Of a DNA stretch of 64,000 nt, positions 36,701-43,124 are shown in pieces. The DNA is taken from contig JAYGXS010000008.1 in NCBI GenBank assembly GCA_036362985.1, forward strand, positions 24,611,243 through 24,675,242. Reading direction: 5' to 3'. This DNA is from Ligula intestinalis. Lineage: Eukaryota > Platyhelminthes > Cestoda > Diphyllobothriidea > Diphyllobothriidae. The translations under genes and the position numbers were made by a program. The notes beneath the pieces are model-generated. The model had not been told where the DNA came from, did not search any database, and saw only the letters and a list, made by a program, of their open reading frames with translations. Numbering within the stretch: the stretch's first letter is position 1; each line of letters begins with the position of its first letter.

Positions 36701-39137
36701 AACGGCTACAGATCACAACACTCGACTAGCAGGAAAAACTTCCTTACCACTCTGATGAGGAAAACGGGGAATCTTTTGAAACGTCACGACAGCGCCTCTT
36801 TTTTTATTTTCCATCTTCTTTCGTGGCTAATGCGGGGATAATTTATCTAGGCCCCTTATCATCACTCGTGTCTATATATATGTGTTCATAGAAATTTCGG
36901 TTCTGACCATAAAATGTCAACTTTCAGCCACCCATTTCCAAGTCATTGGCTAAATAAATTACAGAATGATTAACCCAATTATCATCTGGAGTTAATAATA
37001 CGGAACCTGTGTGGGAACCCTTAGGGAACCCATGGGAGGGAACCCCTCACAGCTGTGTCAAGCAGCGGCAGAATATCGGCGGAGCACGCATCTGGGCTTT
37101 CAGCTAGTGCCTATGCGGGAGTATGGCATAACATATATACACAGTTCTGCGAATCCTGCTAACAAAATTTCACGACGAAATTTAACTTGATAATTTAGCG
37201 TAGGTCTGAACAGGTTATTTTGATTAACTGAGTGGATTTAATAATAAAAAGGGGTTGGTTTAGAAAACTGACCTCTTGTTTAAAGTTATTGGGTCAAATA
37301 GGTTCTAATTTTTGCTAAATAATGAGTATGTTTATAAAAAAAGGAATTCTGTATGCTATAAAAAAGACAGGACAAAACTTTCTTCTTCTATACATTGTGC
37401 TAAAAAAGGTGGAAAAATAATCCATTCCAGTACTTGAAAGGTTTGTGCCAAGTTATTCAACTAGAACTAAAGCGAAGTTTAAGGATTCGCATTTATTTTC
37501 AGAAACAAGTAGCGCTAGAAGACTAAAAATTATATTTGACTATTCTGTGAAGTTTTTTGGCAAAAAATGCAGTAACAAAAGTTCTTGATAGAGCATTTTC
37601 TTTTACCGCACTGGTAGCGGTGTGAATAAACAAAGTTTCTACATGTAAATGTGCAGACAGCCTTGATAATGCCTTATTGAATGTAAGTCACGTAGCAATA
37701 TAATTTTTGTAAACAATAGGTTCCGCTCAAGCGTTATTTAGAAACGGAACAGACAGAAGAATAATGAGTATTGCAAAAAATAGTCATACACGTGGCCTGT
37801 TTTTTGCATCCGTTCGTTCATTACGAATCGTAGAATAAAACTTCTAAAGCAAAAAATTATCCGTCATAAAGAGAAAGGTATGTTCGTCCATCTTCAGTCA
37901 AATTTAATCGTTTTTCTTCAGAGAAATTAAAGAAATCGTCGAAAGTCTGCAATTTCACTGTGAGGTTATCTTTAAAAAAGTTGATATGTGCGAAAGTTCG
38001 TCAGCTAAATATCCAATAAAAACGCTTTTTAAAGAAATCACCTATTATGGAAACTTTTTTTAATAATCTTAGGAATAACAATATGCGTGGTATCTAGCAG
38101 ACATGTTGCACGCTCGAAAATGTGGTTTGCTGTTTTAAGCAGTTTTAAATTTGAACATGGCGACCTGCATAGGAAATAATATCCGAAAAATCGTTTTTTT
38201 TCGGTTAATGCTGTTTAGTTATATCTTATTTTAAAGGGTTTGATGTAAACGTAGAACAAACGGACAATGAGTAAACGTATGAATAAATACACGTAAATTT
38301 AGCAAATGAAGAGAAACTTTATTCCGCGATATTCAATCTATAGGTAAGGACTAATTACCATATGCACAAAATATGTTGACTAAAAACAAGTTCATTATGT
38401 ATAAAGAAAATGATTGCTTGAATTTTTTACTTAAAAAACTATTTAAATTAATTTTTCCAACTTATAGCTATTATGACGCCTCCACAAGCTGGAAATTATC
38501 GAGAAAATTTTGGTTTTTTCTTTACAAACACTTAGTATTTCTTATAGTTCTTTCAAGTACCTAATATGCCTAATGTTGCTCATTATTACTTATAAGTTTT
38601 CGTAAATGCGTTGCGGCTGGTATGGGAAAAATAATCAAACCTTTACAAATTTAGGAAATTTGCTTGCAGCACTCGCAGAAGTGTATATATGTGGGAAGAA
38701 AAGGCGATCACGGGAACTATAATTTTGCTCTCCTGATCTTTCAAAAGCGTACAAGCTTCTATCATCTTAGACGTAAAAGCATGCACTTTATGATCCTATA
38801 TGACTTCACAGTTTGTGCCCTCTTCCCTACCCCCTCCAATCCGCGGGATCTCTCTAATTGATGCTTATGCCATTATATGCCCCCCCTCCCCTTGTAGACA
38901 AAAACCTACCCAGAAGTTATAAAGACTGTACGGACCACCAAACCAGTGAGCATTCGCGGCACCATGCAAAATTGCTTCAACAGTCAGCCAGCATTCAGCT
39001 TCCAAGAGCGCTCGCATGATATTCATCAAATCTTTGCTCTGCACAACAACGGAAATGCCGTCAGTCCTGAGATGATGCTGGGACGCTTTCTGGAAGAGGC
39101 CCTACCAGACGAATGCGGTCCACCTGCCGCGGGCTGA
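9700..39137 (+). CDS. Unidentified secreted/ectodomain protein, 13-exon gene (552 codons)
   Basis: I built this model from 13 exons whose phases all agree: 9700-9772, 10007-10101, 10396-10533, 11086-11179, 12459-12593, 12847-12918, 17283-17408, 21709-21854, 23067-23139, 23512-23643, 28606-28728, 33385-33596 and 38898-39137 (1659 nt with stop). The product starts with a hydrophobic signal peptide (residues 1-21). It has many Cys in its first half, an N-glycosylation sequon (NLT, residues 46-48), a hydrophobic run at about 274-293, and a C-terminal part rich in polar residues. Seven introns are phase 1, as is usual for extracellular proteins. I recognise no family. The hydrophobic run at 274-293 could be a membrane segment, or an artefact if exon 8 really ends at 21801. 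Exon 10 is the least certain. Introns are full of PLE, LINE and SINE copies. Confidence 0.65.
10007..10101 (+). CDS. Secreted-protein gene, exon 2
   Basis: Acceptor TTAAAG, donor GTAAGT. Residues 25-56, including CNYVPP and the NLT sequon. Phase 1 in, phase 0 out. Confidence 0.65.
10396..10533 (+). CDS. Secreted-protein gene, exon 3
   Basis: Acceptor TTTTGTCAG, donor GTAAGA. It encodes residues 57-102, from NMCIDTKFF to KFQLYGSG. Phase 0 at both ends. A nearer AG at 10431-10432 would give the wrong phase, which decided this start. Confidence 0.65.
11086..11179 (+). CDS. Secreted-protein gene, exon 4
   Basis: Acceptor CTTTCAAG, donor GTAAGC. Residues 103-133, including DICLTSDGGFACPVVC. Phase 0 in, 1 out. 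Confidence 0.7.
11275..11375 (-). mobile_element. SINE family A, truncated copy
   Basis: The minus strand reads box B (GGGTTCGAATCCCACCGAGG) and the CACAATTGGATCAACTGAA tail. The box A half is missing where the LINE tail begins at ~11376. Confidence 0.65.
11376..11850 (-). mobile_element. CR1-like LINE 3' end
   Basis: On the minus strand the end of a reverse-transcriptase reading frame is visible: HGHSLKLRPG, a stop, then KIFFTNRVVSAWNALPEEVV and FKSRLD. This is the usual C-terminal block of CR1/Jockey-type LINEs. The 3' tail at 11380-11430 includes the complement of TTTATTGAAAGAAAG and GAATGCCTTTGAACTCCC, shared with 30709-30775 and 32090-32150. At least one in-frame stop shows it is dead. 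Confidence 0.75.
11848..12045 (+). mobile_element. tRNA-headed SINE, family A (best copy)
   Basis: It runs from a GGATTCCATAAAAGCAG leader through box A (TAGCTCAATGGTAGAGCG), box B (GGTTTCGACTCC) and the tail TTCACAATTGGGTCAGCTGA. With the inverted copy at 11275 it brackets the LINE tail. Confidence 0.7.
12459..12593 (+). CDS. Secreted-protein gene, exon 5
   Basis: Acceptor CCTTTCAG, donor GTTAGT. Residues 134-178: EGDFCWLTLQIPEDMD, then KVYSGTEPNLHVGG. Phase 1 in and out. Confidence 0.75.
12847..12918 (+). CDS. Secreted-protein gene, exon 6
   Basis: Acceptor CAACGGCAG, donor GTAAGT. Residues 179-202, DFSNYLYGSGKDLLEMVNS. Phase 1 in and out. The NYLYGSGK stretch echoes QLYGSGK of exon 3, a possible internal duplication. 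Confidence 0.75.
12919..15660. other. Intron sequence, no gene seen
   Basis: Apart from the hairpin at 13904-14018, I see no exon or named repeat. Short open frames at 13739 and 14369-14830 look like chance. Confidence 0.4.
13904..14018. repeat. Short palindromic hairpin (MITE-like)
   Basis: Arms 13904-13957 and 13966-14018 are inverted copies, about 88% alike by eye, with an 8-base loop. Both arms contain ATTATTTTATTGGTCTGAG or its complement. No coding content. It could be a small fold-back transposon. Confidence 0.75.
15661..16309. repeat. Inverted repeat, ~198 bp arms with ~250 bp spacer
   Basis: Arm 15661-15858 and arm 16112-16309 are reverse complements. Shared landmarks are the complement pair AGCTGGGGTGGCTGTC, GCCATGCGCGTGGATTTAGG and AGAAGATGCTGGT. 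The spacer (15859-16111) is unlike either arm. No transposase frame is visible. Confidence 0.75.
16440..16625 (+). mobile_element. tRNA-headed SINE, family B (truncated)
   Basis: Box A TCGTAGCTCAATGGCTAG, then CTTTTGATCAAAAG and a box-B-like GGGCTTCGAGCCTTCGG. The body breaks off in CGGCTGATTACAACTT, a ruined version of the hammerhead core seen in sister copies. Confidence 0.6.
17283..17408 (+). CDS. Secreted-protein gene, exon 7
   Basis: Acceptor TTTTATGCAG, donor GTAATT. Residues 203-244 with AVCKVRDGNGWVFQEQFVFW. Phase 1 in and out. It lies after a 4.4 kb intron full of fold-back repeats. Confidence 0.75.
   Translation: MDLHSKLWKWQCRRKRNAWMQLCAKLETETVGSSKNNLSSG
17525..17800 (+). mobile_element. 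SINE B body inside an inverted repeat
   Basis: Inverted arms (17525-17610 and 17690-17795) share the complement of GTCGGTAATGTCCTT and GAGCTC. Between them lies a hammerhead-like motif with stem I GATTAG/CTAGTC (17646-17651 and 17685-17690), GAAA at 17673-17676 and palindromic ATGGCCAT. The core reads CGGGCGA where CTGANGA is needed, so it should be inactive. Confidence 0.6.
17855..17935 (+). mobile_element. tRNA-like SINE head
   Basis: It reads GCGCAGTGGTTAGAGCATTG and then GCTGGTTCGAAACTC, matching pol III A and B boxes. The acceptor stem halves do not pair, so it is not called a tRNA gene. Confidence 0.5.
18290..18480 (+). mobile_element. SINE B copy with intact hammerhead core
   Basis: The body contains GTTGGGTATGACTAG, then the ribozyme fold listed separately, followed by the standard tail CTCCCTTGTCTTTGTTGG TAATGTCCTTCTG. 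The tRNA head is too eroded to read. Confidence 0.65.
18390..18433 (+). ncRNA. Hammerhead ribozyme motif, type I (SINE B)
   Basis: Seen directly: stem I GACTAG (18390-18395) pairs fully with CTAGTC (18428-18433). The core CTGACGA (18396-18402) fits CUGANGA. Stem II is TGGC/GTCA around a 5-base loop. GAAA is at 18416-18419. A short stem III hairpin (CGGTCA, one C-A mismatch where sisters have T-A) leads to the cleavage triplet ATC (18425-18427). Known for the fold: self-cleavage after the H of NUH. Activity here is inferred, and the stem III mismatch may weaken it. Confidence 0.7.
18600..19296 (-). mobile_element. Frameshifted PLE endonuclease fragment
   Basis: Two overlapping minus frames give a decayed GIY-YIG domain: VDYVGEIGRRLQTRM, a lost EH, and then NRSINRYVILPAVYLALRTQ, a typical stretch after the nuclease core. 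A frameshift near 18970 splits them. The C-terminal tail is Ser/Arg-rich. The nuclease is dead. Confidence 0.75.
19513..19718. repeat. Fold-back hairpin, 85 bp arms
   Basis: Arms 19513-19597 and 19635-19718 are reverse complements at high identity. Landmarks are CTGACGACGACCTGGGGATCC and ACTGAATAAACTTACTCATT. A 37-base loop separates them. No coding potential; resembles a MITE or fold-back element. Confidence 0.8.
20060..20560 (+). mobile_element. Possible solo-LTR-like dispersed repeat
   Basis: CAGCTGTGTCAAGCAGTGGC with GAATACC recurs at 37045-37075, so this is repetitive. Around 20330-20420 short units (CGTTCACACAGCGTG, CGTTCACACAGTGTG) repeat. An AATAAAG lies at 20533. It may be an LTR remnant, but no paired LTR is visible. 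Confidence 0.35.
20564..20698 (+). repeat. (TTC)n microsatellite with an assembly gap
   Basis: TTC repeats flank a block of ten N at 20611-20620. The N run is a placeholder, so the true repeat length is unknown. It lies in an intron of the secreted-protein gene. Confidence 0.95.
21038..21468 (-). mobile_element. PLE fragment
   Basis: The minus frame reads EERVREHIPAWLGKGDN, then SSILAHLIDTNHQID, AFDVIYQAPTRYSKGLRKR and LATAEAVTICLAKPALC. The same block occurs at 24099-24392 and 63590-63775. I take it as a downstream piece of a PLE-type GIY-YIG protein (R-x-x-EH then a helical tail). The Pro/Thr-rich end after that is low complexity. Confidence 0.65.
21709..21854 (+). CDS. Secreted-protein gene, exon 8
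   Basis: Acceptor TTTAAGCAG; residues 245-293, GFQDGQDDPWRKGCPSFSEL and onward. The donor GTAAGT at 21855 gives the phase 0 needed by exon 9. The last 19 residues are hydrophobic (LFIFHALYSLHLLVFSL), so an earlier GTCTGT donor at 21802 cannot be excluded. Confidence 0.6.
22190..22990 (-). mobile_element. PLE endonuclease fragment, frameshifted
   Basis: The minus strand encodes SGVVYRIWCSCGQSNYVGET, then GRLLRTRIAENAAAVRRND. The EH motif is changed to EN. A frameshift near 22610 moves the rest (TGHTFKFDEAEILARGDD and onward) to another frame. It is the closest window relative of the copy at 1149-1913. Non-functional. Confidence 0.8.
23067..23139 (+). CDS. Secreted-protein gene, exon 9
   Basis: Acceptor AAATTACAG, donor GTAGGT. 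Residues 294-317, LFGCADQYRTLCSD and onward. Only phase 0 is open here. Three Cys keep the Cys-rich character. Confidence 0.6.
23512..23643 (+). CDS. Secreted-protein gene, exon 10 (tentative)
   Basis: Acceptor TATTTAAG; residues 318-361 with SVFPIHVLLQWPSYKNH and YIGYSCKH. A GTGTAC donor at 23644 gives phase 1 out. The 3' end overlaps the first ~25 bases of a long inverted repeat (23620-24620), so the exon border there may have been remodelled. Confidence 0.45.
23620..24620. repeat. Large imperfect palindrome of PLE-related sequence
   Basis: Arms of about 480 bp (23620-24100 and 24105-24620) are inverted copies at roughly 85% by eye. Landmarks on both sides are the complement pairs ATGGAAACTGGGTGC, GACTGCTCCATCAAAC, GGGCCATGCC and TTCCGGATATCGGGTGG. 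The right arm reads GEVRSISSSILVLMVDSGH-like and AFRVTYRVPPNYPKPLGQ on plus, the PLE block also seen at 21038. An inner, oppositely oriented frame (KFSSNLKFTWKLGASLNV and onward) looks like a decayed RT stretch. The left arm starts inside or next to exon 10 of the host gene. Confidence 0.75.
24720..24980 (+). mobile_element. Possible degraded SINE
   Basis: A tRNA-like piece with CTGGTTCGAGCCTGAGG (24750) is followed by a region with GCGATGAGTGAGTTCCA (24932), which also precedes the SINE copy at 16440. Too eroded for boundaries. Confidence 0.35.
25276..26700 (-). mobile_element. Penelope-like element: RT plus GIY-YIG endonuclease, inactive
   Basis: The best PLE copy. Upstream part (26528-25974): SFDVTLLLTSLPP, KRTPMGFPISGLIAEF, YVNDTFVIVKR and LPFPDVLVMR, i.e. 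RT fingers to palm. The catalytic box is YVNDTF where an active enzyme has YxDD, so one metal-binding Asp is gone. Downstream part (25998-25276), in another frame: a linker, GVVYRIPCLNCPVNYTGQTG, RIHEH and RELIESW, a complete GIY-YIG domain with a CxxC pair. The two frames overlap by 25 bases at the shift. The N-terminus of RT (26530-26890) is broken. Confidence 0.85.
26900..28190. repeat. Intron with copies of an unnamed dispersed repeat
   Basis: Minus-strand TAAGTAGGGTGGACTTCAC (about 27135-27155) and TAAGTAGGTTGAATTAACC (about 27330-27350), the latter with GGTCCTCTGAAGACC nearby (27378-27393), match a unit repeated at 39668-39780 and 40013-40115. No coding content or named family. Confidence 0.45.
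28200..28470 (+). mobile_element. tRNA-headed SINE B with decayed hammerhead
   Basis: A head (CGTGACTCAACAATTCGAAT... GTTTCGAGCCTTGG) leads to GGTGCACCGCTTGGGGTTGGGT and a CTGATGA core (28402-28408) with GAAA at 28423-28426. The cleavage triplet is ACT, lacking the invariant U, so it should not cleave. It shows the head-to-ribozyme order of the family well. It lies just before exon 11. Confidence 0.65.
28606..28728 (+). CDS. Secreted-protein gene, exon 11
   Basis: Acceptor TTCCATCAG, donor GTAAGT. Residues 362-402, ending ISYDTPTAIYCYIGRKVQ and onward. Phase 1 in and out. Confidence 0.7.
28730..30700. other. Intron sequence; weak SINE scrap near 30030
   Basis: At 30028-30080 a ruined SINE B body (GGCTGACTGACGACCGC, then AAGAAACTCACATTC) is visible. 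The remainder shows no exon or recognisable repeat. Confidence 0.4.
30705..30775 (-). mobile_element. CR1-like LINE 3' tail fragment
   Basis: AAACGCCTTTGAACTCCC and the preceding AAGTTTATTAAAGG match the 3' tails at 11380-11430 and 32090-32150. No coding part follows. Confidence 0.55.
31385..31990 (-). mobile_element. CR1-like LINE RT fragment (subfamily 2)
   Basis: The minus strand reads SAIQAWRPWTANDRKTLERV-like sequence near 31800, then LHGDLIQAFHMLRGQDCGLQ, TTTRLRGPPLKLRVTGARLD and RKLFFFKRLIQAWNAPS, ending VFKTKLD. This is the thumb and C-terminus of a CR1-type RT. Frame breaks near 31730 show decay. No 3' tail is shared with the 11376 copy. Confidence 0.75.
32088..32780 (-). mobile_element. 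CR1-like LINE 3' end (subfamily 1)
   Basis: The minus frame reads MRGHPLKLRLGKARIDGRKF, then FFSSRAVAARNALPEKVVLS and SFKSRLN, the same C-terminal block as at 11376. The tail with GAACGCCTTTGAACTCCC matches. Sequence to ~32780 continues upstream RT in broken frames. It ends about 600 bases before exon 12. Confidence 0.75.
33385..33596 (+). CDS. Secreted-protein gene, exon 12
   Basis: Acceptor TTTATAG, donor GTGAGA. Residues 403-473, with STFIWHQLNGWHVSLNEK and NGLTPEAVSCYTVISVW. Phase 1 in, 0 out. The longest internal exon; the second stretch faintly resembles an FN3-like strand, too weak for a call. Confidence 0.75.
33880..34705 (-). mobile_element. Collapsed LTR-retrotransposon remnant
   Basis: Two direct repeats of about 150 bp (33890-34047 and 34562-34700) share CGTCTAATTACGCCTCATGT-like sequence, AGCCCCCAAAGAGAGAACA and GAAGCGGAAGTC. 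Between them, on minus, a frame starts MSISAEQLQSFLKQQQAQFD, then DAHMKMMDSMMQ, like the Gag N-terminus of some Gypsy elements, and stops. TGGCGACGCAGACCCGGACT just before that ATG could be a primer-binding site. A partial 65 bp duplication lies at 34500-34565. Pol is missing. Confidence 0.5.
34143..34310 (+). repeat. Two-unit tandem duplication
   Basis: Two ~85 bp units share GGGTGGCTTAC, TTGCTGATCGCATGACTCA / TTACTGATCCCGTGACTCA and CTTGCTACGCTAT-like sequence. It lies inside the LTR remnant. Confidence 0.55.
35040..35900. repeat. GC-rich repeat region with tandem duplication
   Basis: Units at 35692-35770 and 35785-35850 share CGGACCTCA-TCGTCCCG and AGGCG-ACAC-GATC. Open frames of 130 and 98 codons lie on opposite strands at 35121-35513, with no family match. 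TGTTAGGACGGCCCAGCAC at 35080 resembles TGTTAGGCCGCCCTAATAA at 34917, suggesting LTR-type debris. Confidence 0.4.
35930..36180 (+). mobile_element. SINE B body followed by an inverted tRNA-like head
   Basis: A decayed body (GGGGTTAGGTATGCCTGGC) and tail (GTCCTTGTCGGTAATG) are followed at 36095-36175 by a minus-strand tRNA-like unit: GTAGCTCAATGGTTAGGACG, then GCGAGTTCGAGTCTCGGG. The latter looks the most tRNA-like in the window but has no paired acceptor stem. Confidence 0.55.
36195..36540. repeat. Inverted repeat enclosing a SINE B hammerhead
   Basis: Arms 36198-36290 and 36440-36535 are inverted copies (CACCGGTCTGTTAGAGGACA and its complement). The inside holds a hammerhead-like body: GACTAG at 36352, core CTGGTGA with A-to-G at an invariant position, GAAA at 36379-36382, and palindromic ATGGCCAT. 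The architecture is the same as at 17525-17800. Confidence 0.65.
37010..37130 (+). repeat. Dispersed repeat shared with 20060
   Basis: CAGCTGTGTCAAGCAGCGGC and GAATATCGGCGGAGCACGC-TCTGGGC match 20078-20130 with small changes. Nature unknown; possibly LTR-derived. Confidence 0.4.
37140..38897. other. AT-rich intron sequence
   Basis: Strongly AT-rich, no repeat or exon recognised, up to the pyrimidine-rich acceptor of the last exon (CCCCCCCTCCCCTTGTAG). Confidence 0.4.
38898..39137 (+). CDS. Secreted-protein gene, last exon
   Basis: Acceptor CCCCTTGTAG; phase 0 in. It encodes residues 474-552 and ends ALPDECGPPAAG before TGA. It opens without a membrane segment. A (GAG)n run begins 22 bases after the stop, inside the presumed 3' UTR. 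Confidence 0.65.
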   Translation, partial: TKTYPEVIKTVRTTKPVSIRGTMQNCFNSQPAFSFQERSHDIHQIFALHNNGNAVSPEMMLGRFLEEALPDECGPPAAG

Positions 39138-39157
39138 GGGACTATACCAGCGGGTTC

Positions 39158-39192
39158 GAGGAGGAGGAGGAGGAGGAGGAGGAGGAGGAGGA
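39158..39192 (+). repeat. (GAG)n trinucleotide repeat
   Basis: About eleven uninterrupted GAG/GGA units, starting 22 bases after the stop codon of the secreted-protein gene. Likely a 3' UTR microsatellite. Confidence 0.9.
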
Positions 39193-39667
39193 ATTGTTGT
39201 GTGTGGGTGTGTGCTTTCTGCTGATCAGTAAAAATCTCACCCAAAGGTGGCTGAGTTTTTGTATATGTATCAGGCTCTCGCGGTGGTAGAAGTTAATGGA
39301 GAAAAAGCCCACCACTGCGATCTTCAAGTTCGATTCCTTGTGGAAAGAGCAGTGGGGCGCCAGATAGAAAGAATAAGTTTTTTCTGTACAGAAGAAGTGG
39401 AGAATAAGTAATTGGATGTTGACTGTCGGACGGGCGTGCGTCCGCTCCCGAGAGATGTGGCATCCAAAGTGTGTGAGTGTTACAGGCATCACAGCGTCCA
39501 CAAAGCGGCCATTGTGTGAGTCAGGCTTGAAGGTGATTGATTAGACTGATAAAGGACCAGCCGCAAACAGCAATCACGTGACCTCAGGCGCGGCGTGGCG
39601 TGGGAGGTGGCAGGCGCTACAGGATCACTATAATTCTTCTAGCATGCAACATGGAAAAGGCAGGGAA

Positions 39668-40115
39668 CTATAGAGGGGTCCTCGGAAGGCCACCATCGAG
39701 AAAATCCGCTTGCTGACAAAGTTTAAGTAGGGTGAATTTCAACAATGTTCCAATTATTCGCGTGAAAAATTAGGAGATTTTCAGTAGTAGAAATTCCCAG
39801 TAGTGTTATTTTGATGGTTATCCGTTTTCCCTGGGCACTCAGCGAACACTTCCCAACCTACAAGCGTCTGCCATTGGTCCAGTAGGGATTAGTTGTGATA
39901 TTAAAAAAGTACCTCAGTAACCTCGCTCAAGATCAGCGAGCTCCCCCCTAACTTACATGCGCTCGCCGCTGGTCCAGTAGGGGTTACTGATGCTTTTCAA
40001 AATGGGCAGAAAAGTGTAAAGAGGTCCTCGGAATGCAAATAACCGCTTACTTACAAATGTTAAGTAGGGTGAATTTCCACAAACTTCCAATTATTCGCGC
40101 GGAAAATTTTCTTAA
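39668..40115 (+). repeat. Two direct copies of an unnamed repeat
   Basis: Units 39668-39780 and 40013-40115 share GGTCCTCGGAA, TAAGTAGGGTGAATTTC and TTCCAATTATTCGCG. Between them another pair (39861-39885, 39955-39985) shares GGTCCAGTAGGG. Minus-strand copies of the first unit lie in 27135-27393. No coding frame; family unknown. Confidence 0.6.
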
Positions 40116-40197
40116 TTTACACGTGTACTGCGCACTTACTTGTCCCCTGATATGCTCCAACCATTTTAGCTCCTTAAACCAGCTGCCCATAGCGAGG

Positions 40198-40214
40198 GTT
40201 GGGGGGGGGGGGGT
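40198..40214 (+). repeat. Poly-G tract
   Basis: A G-run of about 13 after GGTT. It may form a G-rich structure or be a sequencing weak spot. No other feature attaches to it. Confidence 0.6.
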
Positions 40215-40948
40215 TGCGCTTCGCGCGCACTGTGGGGACCTCACGATAGTCCCTTACCATGGAAAAAACTAACAACAGAATATTGGGCACTTAGTGAGGA
40301 GCTAAAAAGTTGTGGAGGCTAAGAAAAGTTTTTACTCAGGGTACTACAATCTTCCGGTCATATCCCGTCTTGTAAGAAAAGACAGATGTAACCCGCGGGA
40401 GGAATTTATTGTCCGCAGAAGAGTGAGTTGCCGTCCGAGGCAAAAGGGGCCATTAGTGGGGCCAGGGCTGATTTGACTGCGAACTGCTGCGGCCTTCAAT
40501 GCAGGTTCTGTAGGGGAGAAGCGAGACGTCAGACGTTAAACCGCGAGCCAGGAGTCAGAGTATTTACTCTCTGAAGATGGATGCACGAGCCAACTATTCG
40601 AGACGTTAGATAAAAAATAAACCACTCCCGGGTAGCGCATTTTCCCTTTCTGATTTGCCACATGGGAATCGAATTTTGCCACTATTACTGTCATTGTTTT
40701 CGAAGCGCGAAGATCGGATTGATTGCAAAGCATGTAAGATTAAATGTAATGTCATCTTGTCGGGCTTAGCAGTGAGCTGTCGATCTGGGATGTCGGCCCG
40801 TAGTGTCGGGACATCATGACACAATGCGTGCGTCAAGTACCGGCTAAGGTCACAGACTAGCGTTCACGCCTTTCCTTCTTCTGACTAACAAGCCTTTACC
40901 CTTAGCCAGCGGGTTCATCCCTCTCTTTACTCTGACTGACTATCCTTC

Positions 40949-41006
40949 GGCCTCTAACGTGTCAGCCATGTCATAAAGGCCTCTAACGTGTAAGCCATGT
41001 CATAAA
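40949..41006 (+). repeat. 29 bp tandem repeat, two units
   Basis: Two near-identical units of GGCCTCTAACGTGT and AGCCATGTCATAAA follow each other directly; a third begins GGCCTCT. Confidence 0.85.
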
Positions 41007-41652
41007 GGCCTCTTCATTAAGATTACTCATCCTCAGTACACATCGTGGCTATACACAGCCTTCCGATTTCAGTACATAACATTAAAGATCATGAAGGTAG
41101 ATGACAGTGGCAACAACAATGTCCGAATAGGAGGAAAACCACATGAGGTAGACATGATTAGAGTCCTGCTCACACAATACTATTCACGTTTGCCCGGAAC
41201 TTGTGTAGCTGAACTGTAATGACGGCGTCTTCTTCGATTCGCGATAGGCTGTCAGCAACCGAGTTGTGTACATACCTTGCATCAACCCAATTCTGTCCAA
41301 TATCATACTGATTCACTGCTAAAACAACGGCAAGACTAGTGGCGATTAGATAAACTTTAGTGATCCAACTCCCAGTGCGGTGTTCAGCCTCTCGCGGCTG
41401 CTAGTACCTACACACTTATACACGGACCCCAAGACAGTCTGAACAATCACCCTAAAAACTGACGCACAAAAATGGCCGCTCTGTAGACGCCGGGATGACT
41501 GCCGCAATTCGGACGCGGCACTCTCGCGAGTGGATGCGCGTTCGTCCGTCAGTCAACTTCCTCAAATCGGCAGGATTGGTTAGAGAGGCCCCAAAAATAT
41601 AGCCGACTTATAATGAAAAGCCACTTCCCACTGTTCAATGGTCTGGCTTTTC

Positions 41653-41878
41653 ATACTATTACTAACTCCACCATCACGAACCCCTACTGAAACAGTGACG
41701 AGGGCGTGTGAGTTCTGGGCTGTCCGTTGACCTCGGGCGAGTTCACTGTGGTGTATTTCTTAATATCATTGCTAACTCCACCACCATGAGCCCCTAATGG
41801 ACCAAAGACGAGCGCGTGTCTGTTAGGAGGTGTTCGCTGATCTTGGGCGAGGTTACTGAAGTACGTTTTTGATACCAA
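41653..41878 (+). repeat. Two-unit degenerate tandem repeat (~113 bp)
   Basis: Both units contain TAACTCCACCA, a CCCCTA segment, GACGAG-GCGTGT and GGGCGAG-TTACTG-type sequence. No coding content. The surrounding 41010-42830 shows no gene. Confidence 0.6.
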
Positions 41879-43124
41879 CTAAATTCGGCGAGCACGTAAA
41901 ACGTGCTTCATTCACTACTACAACGGGGTTGTTTGCAAGCCCCAGGCAATGTCACTAAGATGATGTTTAGCGGCGAAGCGTGCGATTCGAAGGCGAGGGA
42001 AAAACTGCGCACCAACTCCTGCATCTTAGTGAATCCGCGGCAGAAAAGAAACAGAAAGTCGGTCTACTGTACAGTAGAAAGTAGTTTTTTCATTATGCAT
42101 AGGCGACGTTTTTCGGGCCTCTAATCAATCCTAACCTCAAATCTATTCTTCACTACTTCTCTGCAGAATATACGATTCCTCCACTATGTCGTCTCATTTT
42201 TTCTAGTCTCATACTGAACGGAGCCTGAAGATTGTAGTGGCGATGTTCTAAGCCTTTTAACTTAAGACATTGCGATAAAGCTACCGCAAATGGCCTGATA
42301 CATAACTCGCAGCAGACAAAACAGATCACACCAGAAAGGCAGCGAATAGTCCATCCCCAACTGGTTTGAAGCTACCGTCGAAGTGGTCACCAATACGGCC
42401 ATTCGCTTGAGAACAGATGCATAGTGTGGAACAGTCGCCTCGTACAGTAGTGTAAGTCGATAACTATCTCAGCAGGGATTTGGTGTGAAACCCCACTGAC
42501 GTCATAGAGCACAGGGACTCCTGTTAAACCGATGATAATACTGGCTTTATAAATAGGGTAAATTAGCGAAGCCATAGACAGAGTTTGTGGAAAGCATTAG
42601 CAACACTCGTAATTCTCTCATATTTATTTATTACTCTAATAAGGTGCCAAGACGCATGCTCAGATCGAAATATGTGAGCTACGGGTAAGACGATAGGTGG
42701 CAGGCCAACTTAACGTGTTCGTTTTACCACAACTCTATAATAACCTGGCTACGTAAATAAAATAAGTAGACAGGATACATTAATGAAAATCATGACCGGC
42801 GCACACTCCCACCTTGTTTTGATGGTAATATAACGTCAGTACGACCGCAGGTAGTCGTGGTTGCAGTAGATTCCAACTGCAACATGGATAAACGCTGGCC
42901 CTAGGCAGAGAACACAGGGTCTCGCCTCAGACATCCTACTTGAGCACATCCGTTGCAGTAAGCAACAAAACGGACACTCGGACAACGCGAAGGCGACGAG
43001 GTTTGCAGAATTAAATGACTGCAGCTGATGATGCCTTCTGAGGCAGGAATACGTATCCTGCAAGTCCCAATGTTCGCCGGATATGCCATATATAAAAAAA
43101 ACTGTTACTGAAACATAGTTAATA

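Noticed and set aside
36755..36800. CTGATGAGG ... GAAACGTC as a PLE-type hammerhead
   Set aside because: The core words are present, but stem II is weak and I could not find a NUH triplet with pairing stems I and III.
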